A stretch of 27,184 bases of DNA, taken from positions 1-27,184 of the forward strand of contig JAWVYO010000028.1 of the NCBI GenBank assembly GCA_033722675.1, in the 5' to 3' direction. Under the pieces are notes generated by a model, which saw only the letters and a program-made list of their open reading frames with translations, was not told the DNA's origin and did not search any database. Both the position numbers and the translations under genes were made by a program. Position 1 is the first letter of the stretch. The number at the start of each line of letters is the position of its first letter. Positions 9,001 through 16,537 of this stretch are shown piece after piece. The stretch is from DATHYU01 sp033722675 (GTDB lineage: Bacteria > Actinomycetota > Acidimicrobiia > Spongiisociales > UBA11373).

Positions 9001-10149
9001 ATGACCTTTCGCTTCGGAGCCGCCCTCAGCACCCTCGAGGACCCGCACGCCGCCCTCGACGAGGTCGCCACCCTCGCCTCGGCTCCCCTGAGCGACACGC
9101 CCCACCTCGCCGTGGCCTTCGCCACCCCGCACCACGCCGGGATCGCCGACGATCTCGCCGCCCGCCTCGCAGATCTCGTCGGCGAGCAGGGCACGTCGAT
9201 CGGGGCGATCGCCGATGGCGTGATCGGCGGGTCCCGGGAGGTCGACGACGGCCCTGGTCTGTCGCTGTGGGTGGCCCGGCTGCCGGGGGTGGACGTCGTC
9301 TCGTCGCACCTCGAGGCGGTGCGGACGCCCGAGGGCGTCGCCGTCGGAGGGTGGTCGCAGCCGGTGGAGCCCCACGGGGTGATCCTCCTCGCCGACCCGT
9401 TCACCTTTCCCGCCGGGAGCTTCGCCTCGACGCTCGGCGAGCGGGGCCTCCCCGTGGTCGGCGGTCTCGTCAACGGCGGGGGACCGGGCAAGGCGGTGCT
9501 CGTCCGCAACGGCGAGGTCCACCGGCGCGGCGCCGTGTCCGTCGCCATGGGAGGCGAGGTCGACTTCCGCACCGTCGTCTCCCAGGGCTGTCGACCGATC
9601 GGTGCCCCGGCCGTCGTGACCCGGGTGGAGGGCACGACCATCGAGGAGATCGGCGGTCGACCGGCCCTCGAGTACCTCCAGGACATGATCGACACGCTCG
9701 ACCGGGGGGACCGGCGGCTCGTCGCATCCGGCCTGCAGATCGGTGTCGCCGCCGACGAGTACCGCACGGAGTTCGAGCGGGGCGACTTCCTCGTGCGGGG
9801 TGTCGTGGACGCCGACCCCGACGCCGGGACGATCTCCATCGGGGAGCACGTCGCCGTGGGTCAGACCGTCCAGTTCCAGGTGCGGGATCCCGACGGAGCC
9901 GACGAGGACCTCCGCGCCCTCCTCGCCGGTGAGCCGACCGGCACCGGCGTGCTCATCTTCTCGTGCAACGGGAGGGGGTCGCGGTTCTTCGGCCGTCCCG
10001 ACCACGACGCCGCCGTCGTGGACGAGGTCCTGGATCCCGCCGCGGCCGCCGGGTTCTTCGCGGCGGGGGAGCTGGGTCCCGTCGGCGGCGCGAACCACCT
10101 GCACGGGTTCACGGCGTCGATCCTCGAGCTGCGGCCCCGCCCGGGTTGA
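9001..10149 (+). CDS. FIST-domain protein (FIST N and C)
   Basis: A 382-residue protein starting MTFRFGAALSTLEDP. The N-terminal half matches the FIST N region (LAVAFATPHHAGI, SIGAIADGVIGGSREVDDGPGLSLWVARLPG, then GLPVVGGLVNGGGPGKAVLVRNGEV). The C-terminal half matches FIST C, with GVLIFSCNGRGSRFFGRPDHDA and the closing AGFFAAGELGPVGGANHLHGFTAS. FIST domains are proposed to bind small ligands such as amino acids and are often found with signalling modules; here the protein is stand-alone and has no output domain or membrane segment. The stop abuts the SDR stop on the other strand in a shared TGATCA (10147-10152). Confidence 0.88.
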   Translation: MTFRFGAALSTLEDPHAALDEVATLASAPLSDTPHLAVAFATPHHAGIADDLAARLADLVGEQGTSIGAIADGVIGGSREVDDGPGLSLWVARLPGVDVVSSHLEAVRTPEGVAVGGWSQPVEPHGVILLADPFTFPAGSFASTLGERGLPVVGGLVNGGGPGKAVLVRNGEVHRRGAVSVAMGGEVDFRTVVSQGCRPIGAPAVVTRVEGTTIEEIGGRPALEYLQDMIDTLDRGDRRLVASGLQIGVAADEYRTEFERGDFLVRGVVDADPDAGTISIGEHVAVGQTVQFQVRDPDGADEDLRALLAGEPTGTGVLIFSCNGRGSRFFGRPDHDAAVVDEVLDPAAAAGFFAAGELGPVGGANHLHGFTASILELRPRPG

Positions 10150-10857
10150 TCAGACGTTGCCGTAGACAGGGATCATCGCGCCGTTCATCACGCCGGAGTC
10201 GGGGGACGCGAGGAAGTCGATGACCGCGGCGATCTCGCCGGGCGTCGGCCAGTTCACGTAGTCGGCGAAGGGGATCGCTTCGCGGAAGGCCGGCGTGTCG
10301 ATGAGCGAGGGGAGGATGGCGTTGGCGGTGATGCCGGTGTCGCCGACCTCCTGGGCGATGGACCGGGCCAGGGCGATCACCCCCGCCTTCGCGACGTTGT
10401 ACATCGCCTGACCGGCGGGCGGCTCGATCGCGGCCCGGCTGCCGACCATCACGATTCGCCCCCATCCGGCCTCCCGCAGGTGGGGGAGGGCCGCCCGGGC
10501 GGCGTTGAAGGCGGTGCGGAGGTTGAGGTCGATCATGCGCTCGAACCGGACGTCGTCGGTGTCCTCGACGTCGCGGCCTCCCGCCCACCCGCCGACGAGC
10601 GTGGCGAGGACGTTGAAGGGGCCCCACGTCTCGGCGACCTGCTTCATGAACGCGTTCACCGCCTCGGCATCGGTGGCGTCGACGCGGCGGAGGAGGAGCC
10701 GATCCTCGTCGAGGCCGAGGACGCTTTCGACCTCGGCTGCCTCGTCGGGGATGAGGTAGGTGGCGGCGATACGGAAGTCGCGGGCGGCGAGGCGGCGGGC
10801 CACCTCGCGTCCCAGACCCCCGGTTCCGCCGGTGAGGACGGCGACGGGTTGATCCAC
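10150..10857 (-). CDS. short-chain dehydrogenase/reductase (SDR)
   Basis: A 235-residue classical SDR. TGGTGGLG (residues 9-16) is the dinucleotide-binding TGxxxGxG motif. GRIVMVGSRAA contains the catalytic Ser, and YNVAK gives Tyr153 and Lys157. A Val replaces the usual Ala/Gly in part of the NNAG-like segment (LATLVGGWAGG). Length is typical. It probably oxidises or reduces a hydroxyl/carbonyl with NAD(P)H in the cytoplasm; the substrate is unknown. A minus-strand -10 box and hairpin lie in the 95-base region that it shares with the divergent ABC ATPase gene. Confidence 0.9.
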   Translation of the reverse strand: MDQPVAVLTGGTGGLGREVARRLAARDFRIAATYLIPDEAAEVESVLGLDEDRLLLRRVDATDAEAVNAFMKQVAETWGPFNVLATLVGGWAGGRDVEDTDDVRFERMIDLNLRTAFNAARAALPHLREAGWGRIVMVGSRAAIEPPAGQAMYNVAKAGVIALARSIAQEVGDTGITANAILPSLIDTPAFREAIPFADYVNWPTPGEIAAVIDFLASPDSGVMNGAMIPVYGNV

Positions 10858-10865
10858 TGGGCTGC

Positions 10866-10884
10866 TTTCTCGGGTTCCGAGAAA
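10866..10884. promoter_or_regulatory. 8-bp inverted repeat at the SDR promoter (candidate operator or 5' hairpin)
   Basis: TTTCTCGG (10866-10873) and CCGAGAAA (10877-10884) are perfect inverted repeats around GTT. They touch the minus-strand -10 box and cover the expected SDR transcription start, so they could be a repressor site or a 5' mRNA hairpin. Confidence 0.55.
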
Positions 10885-10889
10885 TCCTA
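10884..10889 (-). promoter_or_regulatory. -10 box TAGGAT for the SDR gene
   Basis: On the minus strand TAGGAT lies 26 bases before the SDR ATG. It overlaps the inverted repeat CCTACC (10886-10891)/GGTAGG (10901-10906), whose right arm belongs to the opposite promoter. Confidence 0.5.
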
Positions 10890-10902
10890 CCGCGGTGTTT
10901 GG

Positions 10903-10908
10903 TAGGCT
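10903..10908 (+). promoter_or_regulatory. -10 box TAGGCT for the ABC ATPase gene
   Basis: TAGGCT lies 44 bases before GTG 10953. Only 13 bases separate it from the divergent SDR -10 box, so the two promoters overlap and probably compete for RNA polymerase. Confidence 0.55.
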
Positions 10909-10942
10909 CGGCGGACCCTCGGTGATGACCGACGACGTCGAC

Positions 10943-10948
10943 AGGAGG
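10943..10948 (+). promoter_or_regulatory. Shine-Dalgarno AGGAGG of the ABC ATPase gene
   Basis: AGGAGG four bases before GTG 10953. It is the only consensus-like ribosome-binding site noticed before a gene that leads a transcript here, and it supports the GTG start. Confidence 0.75.
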
Positions 10949-10952
10949 CTTC

Positions 10953-12185
<1,233 letters not shown>

Positions 12186-12206
12186 TCGACGACCGACCGC
12201 ACCATT

Positions 12207-12233
12207 CCGGCGCCCCCTCCGAGGGGGCGCCGG
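12207..12233. terminator. bidirectional GC hairpin between convergent genes
   Basis: CCGGCGCCCCC (12207-12217) and GGGGGCGCCGG (12223-12233) form a perfect 11-bp stem around TCCGA, 21 bases after the ATPase stop and a few bases past the stop of the opposite gene. No T-tract follows on either strand, so it may act as a weak or factor-assisted terminator. Confidence 0.7.
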
Positions 12234-12237
12234 CGCG

Positions 12238-13347
12238 TCAGGGCGCCGACACCGATGCGACGATTCCGACGTCGGCGAGGGCATCGAGGAGGTCGCCGGC
12301 GCCGATGGCCCCGTCCATCGTCGTCACGCCCGCGGCCACGTGCCCGCCGACCATGCGGTCCGCCAGCGTCGTCGCCGGGAAGGCGGTGGTGCGGGCCAGC
12401 GCCGAGAACTCCCCGTCGTGGGTGTCGACGATCACGTGCCGGTGGCGGTGCTCGCCCCGGGCGGCCTCGGTCAGGACGTACACGACGTCGGGCTCCCCGG
12501 AGGGCAGTGACGCCTCGAGCGCGGAGATCAGCGCGGCCCGGGGCGCCACCCCCGTCGACGCATCCGGCGTCCGTGAGAACATGCCGAGTTCACGGAGGGC
12601 GGCGAACACCCGCCCGTGGCCGGGGTGGCGCAGCGTCTTGTAGTCGAGATCGTGGACACGGCCGGCGAACCGCCGGGGGAGACTCGAGGACCCGCCGGCC
12701 GTGTGGAACGCCTCGAAGACGCCGTGGCCGGGGATCTCCACGGTCTCGAACCCGGTGAGGGGCTCGACCTCGGCGGGGCGGCCGTCCACGAGGACGTCAC
12801 ACGGTTCGTCGTACTCGTTCAGGAGACCCTCGGGGTTGAAGGCGAGCTGGTAGCCCAGCGTTCCCCGGGGTTCGGCCGGAAGGGCGCCCACCCGCAGGAT
12901 CACTCGGTCGACGGGTCCCGGCCCGACGGCTTCGACGTCGGCCACCGCCAGGACGTTGGCGAGACCCGGCGCCAGTCCGCAGTCCGGCACGATCGAGACC
13001 CCTGCGACGCGTGCCCGGTCGTCGAGTTCGAGCTGTCGGCGCACGACGCCCGGATTGCCGCCGAAGTCGCAGTAATGGGTTCGCGTCCGTACGGCTGCTG
13101 CTGCGAGGTCGGCCCCGAACCGGTAGGGCACGGCCGAGACGACGACCTCGGCGGATGCGAGCAGGGACTCGACGGCCGCGGTATCGCGCACGTCGAGGGC
13201 GGCCGGGGCGAGGCCGAACTCCCCGGCGACGCCGGCGGCGACCTCGGCGTCGGCGTCTGCGACGGTCACGTCGTGGCCGCGACGGGCCAGATCCCAGGCC
13301 GCAGCCCGGCCGACCACCCCGGCGCCGAGGACGACGGCGCGGCTCAC
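12238..13347 (-). CDS. saccharopine dehydrogenase-like oxidoreductase
   Basis: I choose GTG 13347, which overlaps the upstream TGA as GTGA. The 369-residue product begins VSRAVVLGAGVVGRAAAWDLARRG, a Rossmann GxGxxG at residues 8-13. EVVVSAVPYRFGADLAAAAV and HYCDFGGNPGVV, then VPDCGLAPGLANVLA, are conserved in the saccharopine dehydrogenase/LYS9-like and carboxynorspermidine-synthase-like families. The C-terminal half carries the second family domain (YQLAFNPEGLLNEYDEP, GFETVEIPGHGVFEAFHT). It probably acts with NAD(P) on an amino-acid adduct. It is the last gene of the cofC operon; lysine catabolism is possible but nothing nearby supports it. Confidence 0.88.
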   Translation of the reverse strand: MSRAVVLGAGVVGRAAAWDLARRGHDVTVADADAEVAAGVAGEFGLAPAALDVRDTAAVESLLASAEVVVSAVPYRFGADLAAAAVRTRTHYCDFGGNPGVVRRQLELDDRARVAGVSIVPDCGLAPGLANVLAVADVEAVGPGPVDRVILRVGALPAEPRGTLGYQLAFNPEGLLNEYDEPCDVLVDGRPAEVEPLTGFETVEIPGHGVFEAFHTAGGSSSLPRRFAGRVHDLDYKTLRHPGHGRVFAALRELGMFSRTPDASTGVAPRAALISALEASLPSGEPDVVYVLTEAARGEHRHRHVIVDTHDGEFSALARTTAFPATTLADRMVGGHVAAGVTTMDGAIGAGDLLDALADVGIVASVSAP

Positions 13348-14099
13348 GGCGTCAGCCGCTTGAAGGCCTCGGCGGGGCCGAGTCCGACCGCCGCCCCGAC
13401 CTCGTCGACCCAGGCGACGATCCGCTCGCGGAAGGCCCGCTCGGCGTCCCCGCCCTGCTCGGCGCCGCCCATCGTCGTCTCGCCCTGGCTGGCGTGACAG
13501 AGGAGGGCAGCGATCTTGTCCTCGACGTGGCCGTCGATCGCCTCCCAATGATCGGGATCGTCGGCGGACCACAGCAGGATCGCGCCGGGACGGTGGGCGG
13601 TCAGCTCGCCCTCGAGCTGATCCGGGAAGGCGCGGGGCTCACGGGCCGCGACCACGCCGTCGACCGCCAGCAGCCCCGTCGCCCGATGGTCGGGGTGCAA
13701 CTGGTACCGCTGCCACGGGTCGTGGCTCAGGACCACGTCGGGACGGGTGGTGCGGATCCACCGGCACACCGAGGCGCGGAGGGCCATGTCGTACTCGAGC
13801 TCGCCGTCGACCTCGCCGAGGAAGGCGATGTCTGCGACCCCCAGGCGATCGGCCGCCGCCCGCTGCTCCCGTCGACGCGCCATGACCAGGTCGTCGATCG
13901 ATCGATCGGGGTCCCAGCTCCCCTTCGACCCGTCGGTCACGACGAGCATCGTGATGTGGGCTCCCGAGGCGGCCCACTTCGCCAGCGTGCCGCCGGCTCC
14001 GAACTCGGCGTCGTCGGGGTGGGCGCCGACGGTGAGCACCCGCGCCGGCCGGGGAAGGGGCTCGGGGGTATCACGCAGTTCGCCGTAGAGGTCGGTCAC
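13344..14099 (-). CDS. PIG-L/LmbE-family zinc deacetylase
   Basis: GTG 14099 overlaps the cofC stop (GTGA), giving 251 residues. VLTVGAHPDDAEFGAGGTLA carries the zinc-binding AHPDD at 26-30, and LHPDHRATG (HPDH at 135-138) supplies the second His. The family removes N-acetyl groups from GlcNAc-type or related compounds; actinobacterial members include MshB (mycothiol synthesis), Mca (mycothiol conjugate amidase) and LmbE. At 251 residues it is shorter than MshB or Mca (about 290-300), so I do not assign either. Its place between cofC and a saccharopine-dehydrogenase-like gene gives no clear pathway. Confidence 0.9.
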   Translation of the reverse strand: MTDLYGELRDTPEPLPRPARVLTVGAHPDDAEFGAGGTLAKWAASGAHITMLVVTDGSKGSWDPDRSIDDLVMARRREQRAAADRLGVADIAFLGEVDGELEYDMALRASVCRWIRTTRPDVVLSHDPWQRYQLHPDHRATGLLAVDGVVAAREPRAFPDQLEGELTAHRPGAILLWSADDPDHWEAIDGHVEDKIAALLCHASQGETTMGGAEQGGDAERAFRERIVAWVDEVGAAVGLGPAEAFKRLTP

Positions 14100-14689
14100 G
14101 CCTCGTCCTCCAGGAACGTCCGGAGCCAGGCTCCGGCGGGGAGCCGGGCGGCGCCGGCCACGTCGGCGGGCGAGTCGATGTCGACACTCGTCCCGGTCGT
14201 GACGACGACCCGGCGATCGAGATGGGCCGTGGCCGACAGGTGCCGGCTGAAACTCCCCGGGCCGTAGGCGAACTCCAAGGGTTCGGCGGCGCCGAAGAGG
14301 TTCGTCCCACCGTCGCGCGACGGGCACAACACGGCCGCCCCCGGACCGACCGCCTCGCAGACGCGAGCCATGTCGACGGGCCCGATGAGCGGGAGATCGG
14401 CGTGGACGATGCACCACGGGCCTCCGTCCGCCTCCTCCACCGCGGCGGCCGCCGCCGCGTTCAGGCCGCGACCCGGGTCGTCGACGATGCGGCACCCCTC
14501 GGCGCGCGCCCACGACGCCACGTCCTCGGCCTCGGTGACGACGGCGACGCGGGCGCCGGTGCTGAGCGCGGTGCGGACGACGTGCATGGCGGTCCTGGTG
14601 GCGAGTCGCCGCCGGGTGTCGGGGGCGAGGAGGCCGGACAGTCGCCCCTTCGCCAGGTCGAAGGGCTTCACCGGGACCGCGATGAGCAT
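14096..14689 (-). CDS. cofC: 2-phospho-L-lactate / phosphoenolpyruvate guanylyltransferase (coenzyme F420 biosynthesis)
   Basis: Start at ATG 14689, because MLIAVPVKPFDLAKGRLSG is the usual CofC/FbiD N-terminus and a -10 box lies seven bases upstream. The 197-residue protein has the nucleotidyltransferase fold with HADLPL (metal/GTP site), CPSRDGGTNLF and YGPGSFSRHL. It activates 2-phospholactate, or in mycobacteria (FbiD) phosphoenolpyruvate, with GTP to form the dinucleotide that FbiA/CofD joins to Fo. Its presence implies that the organism makes F420, although fbiA, fbiB and fbiC are not here. It leads a three-gene operon with overlapping ends and is divergent from pyk. Confidence 0.93.
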   Translation of the reverse strand: MLIAVPVKPFDLAKGRLSGLLAPDTRRRLATRTAMHVVRTALSTGARVAVVTEAEDVASWARAEGCRIVDDPGRGLNAAAAAAVEEADGGPWCIVHADLPLIGPVDMARVCEAVGPGAAVLCPSRDGGTNLFGAAEPLEFAYGPGSFSRHLSATAHLDRRVVVTTGTSVDIDSPADVAGAARLPAGAWLRTFLEDEA

Positions 14690-14696
14690 GCGGGAG

Positions 14697-14702
14697 AGCG
14701 TA
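14697..14702 (-). promoter_or_regulatory. -10 box TACGCT of cofC (leaderless-type)
   Basis: On the minus strand TACGCT lies seven bases before the cofC ATG, with no ribosome-binding site between. Confidence 0.6.
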
Positions 14703-14726
14703 GACGGCGGAAGGGCCACCGACGCC

Positions 14727-14738
14727 GGAACCGGTTCC
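14727..14738. promoter_or_regulatory. 12-bp palindrome between the divergent cofC and pyk promoters
   Basis: GGAACCGGTTCC is a perfect palindrome ending four bases before the pyk -10 box, within the spacer where RNA polymerase sits. It is a candidate operator; no regulator is identified. Confidence 0.45.
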
Positions 14739-14742
14739 ACCC

Positions 14743-14748
14743 TACGAT
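14743..14748 (+). promoter_or_regulatory. -10 box TACGAT of pyk (leaderless-type)
   Basis: TACGAT lies six bases before GTG 14755. No ribosome-binding site fits in the gap. Confidence 0.6.
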
Positions 14749-14754
14749 GGCCCC

Positions 14755-16182
14755 GTGCAGCGCAAGACGAAGATCATCGCGACCCTCGGGCCGGCGAGCG
14801 GCTCGCGTGAGACGATCGGGCGGATGGTGGGCGCCGGTATGGACGTCGCCCGCCTCAACTTCTCCCACGGCACCTACGACACCCATCGCCAGTGGGCCGG
14901 GTGGGTGCGCGAGGCCGCCGCGGAGCACGGCCGCGCGGTGGCGATCCTCCAGGACATCCAGGGCCCGCGCATCCGGGTGGGAACCTTCCCCGGCGGGTCG
15001 GTCGATCTCACCGCCGGTGAGCGCGTCTCGCTGGCGGACGGCAACGGGCAGGGCGACGAGCACCTCGTCTACGTCCAGCATCTCGCGGCCGCCGATCTGA
15101 GTCCGGGGGACCGGGTGCTCCTCGCCGACGGGCTCATCAGCCTCCAGGTCGTCGAGCGGGAGGGTGACCGCGTCTCGGCCGTGGTCCGTGAGGGTGGGTC
15201 GCTCGGCGATCACAAGGGCGCCGCGTTCCCCGGTGTCCACCTGGGCCTGCCCGCGATCACGGAGAAGGACCGGGAGGACCTGCAGTTCGGCCAGGAGATC
15301 GGGGTCGACATCGTGGCGGCCTCCTTCGTCGAGTCGGGGTCCGACATCACCGCGGTGCGTGAGATCGTCGGCGAGACCCCGGTCGTCGCAAAGATCGAGC
15401 GGGTCGCCGCCTACGCCAACCTCGCGGACATCCTCTCCCTCGCCGACGGCGCGATGGTGGCTCGCGGCGATCTCGGCGTGGAACTCGGCTTCGAGCCGCT
15501 CCCGCGGGCGCAGAAGGAGATCATCCTCGCCGCGAACGGGGAGGGCCGGATCACGATCACGGCCACCGAGATGCTCGAGTCCATGACGTCGTCCCCGAGG
15601 CCGACGCGTGCCGAGGTCACCGACGTGGCGAACGCCATCCTCGACGGCACCGACGCCGTGATGCTGTCGGCGGAGACGGCCGTCGGGAAGTATCCGGTGC
15701 GGACGATCGAGGTCATGGCGGCGATCTGCTGCGAGGCGGAGTCCAGTCCCACCTACCCGGCCGGCGGCCACGTCGACTTCGTGGGACCCGACTCGAGTTT
15801 CGCATCGGCGATCGCCCAGGCCACCGCCGACACGGCCAACGCCCTCGACCTGGCGACCGTCGTCGCCTTCACCGAGAGCGGGAGCACTGCACAGCTCGTC
15901 TCCAAGTACCGGCCCAGGGCGCGGATCGTCGGGTTCACGCCCAACGAGGCGACCTACCGGCGCATGGCGATCATGTGGGGTGTCACCCCCGTCATGTTCC
16001 CGCGCCTCGACTCGACCGACGCGATGATCTTCACGGCCGAGGCGACCCTCCTCGAGATGGGGGTCGTCGAGGACCGCGAGCCCATCGCGATGGCGGCGGG
16101 GATCCCCCCGAACATCAAGGCGTCGACGAATCTGTTGAAGCTCCACGTCGTGGGCGACGGTGCCGTCGGGATGCCGCGGTGA
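14755..16182 (+). CDS. pyk: pyruvate kinase
   Basis: A 475-residue glycolytic enzyme that makes ATP and pyruvate from phosphoenolpyruvate and ADP. KTKIIATLGPASGSRETI, MDVARLNFSHGTY and DIQGPRIRVG open the A domain. VVAKIERVAAYANL contains the catalytic lysine region, followed by DGAMVARGDLGVE (metal and substrate binding), TATEMLESM, RAEVTDVANAILDGTDAVMLSAETAVGKYP and a normal C domain with FTESGSTAQLVSKYRP. The GTG start follows a -10 box directly. Small departures such as DIQGPRIR for DLQGPEIR and LSAETAVGKYP for LSGETAxGxYP do not remove catalytic residues. It is divergent from cofC. Confidence 0.97.
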   Translation: MQRKTKIIATLGPASGSRETIGRMVGAGMDVARLNFSHGTYDTHRQWAGWVREAAAEHGRAVAILQDIQGPRIRVGTFPGGSVDLTAGERVSLADGNGQGDEHLVYVQHLAAADLSPGDRVLLADGLISLQVVEREGDRVSAVVREGGSLGDHKGAAFPGVHLGLPAITEKDREDLQFGQEIGVDIVAASFVESGSDITAVREIVGETPVVAKIERVAAYANLADILSLADGAMVARGDLGVELGFEPLPRAQKEIILAANGEGRITITATEMLESMTSSPRPTRAEVTDVANAILDGTDAVMLSAETAVGKYPVRTIEVMAAICCEAESSPTYPAGGHVDFVGPDSSFASAIAQATADTANALDLATVVAFTESGSTAQLVSKYRPRARIVGFTPNEATYRRMAIMWGVTPVMFPRLDSTDAMIFTAEATLLEMGVVEDREPIAMAAGIPPNIKASTNLLKLHVVGDGAVGMPR

Positions 16183-16211
16183 CGACCTCACGGCTGCCGA
16201 TCGCCACCTGA

Positions 16212-16217
16212 TAGCAT
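16212..16217 (+). promoter_or_regulatory. -10 box TAGCAT of the 103-residue gene (leaderless-type)
   Basis: TAGCAT lies eight bases before ATG 16226 and supports that start over the in-frame upstream GTG at 16160 inside pyk. Confidence 0.55.
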
Positions 16218-16225
16218 CCCCCGCC

Positions 16226-16537
16226 ATGGGTCAGCCGATCGAAGTCCTCCGCACGACCGTCGTCGGTGACGTGCTGATGATCGACACCGACCGGAGCATC
16301 ACGGGGCAGGACGGCAGCGCCTTCTCCTCGGCCTCCGAGGCCGAGGAGTCCGAGGTGTTCCCCGGTGAGTTGGCGGGCCGTCTGTTCTCCTCCGACGAGG
16401 GGATCGACCACGTGTTCGTCGCCTCGAACCAGGTGGTCGTCCGCCGGCCCGCAGGGTGGGACGACGGGTCCGCCGACGAGGCCGCCCGGATCGTGGCGGA
16501 CTTCTTCGTCTTCTACCGCGACCAGGCCGGGGACTAG
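16226..16537 (+). CDS. small acidic hypothetical protein
   Basis: A 103-residue soluble, acidic protein of no recognised family: MGQPIEVLRTTVVGDVLMID, then a Ser/Glu-rich stretch (SASEAEESEVFPGELA), HVFVASNQVVVRRPAGWDDG and a helical end ADEAARIVADFFVFYRDQAGD. Alternating strands and two helices suggest a small alpha/beta domain. The start is set by the -10 box eight bases upstream. Its TAG stop overlaps the VanW-gene stop in CTAG (16534-16537). It may be transcribed alone or with read-through from pyk. Confidence 0.7.
   Translation: MGQPIEVLRTTVVGDVLMIDTDRSITGQDGSAFSSASEAEESEVFPGELAGRLFSSDEGIDHVFVASNQVVVRRPAGWDDGSADEAARIVADFFVFYRDQAGD

Noticed and set aside
13344..14099. Assignment as mshB or mca
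   Set aside because: The zinc motif is shared by the entire LmbE family; the protein is shorter than both and no other mycothiol gene is nearby.
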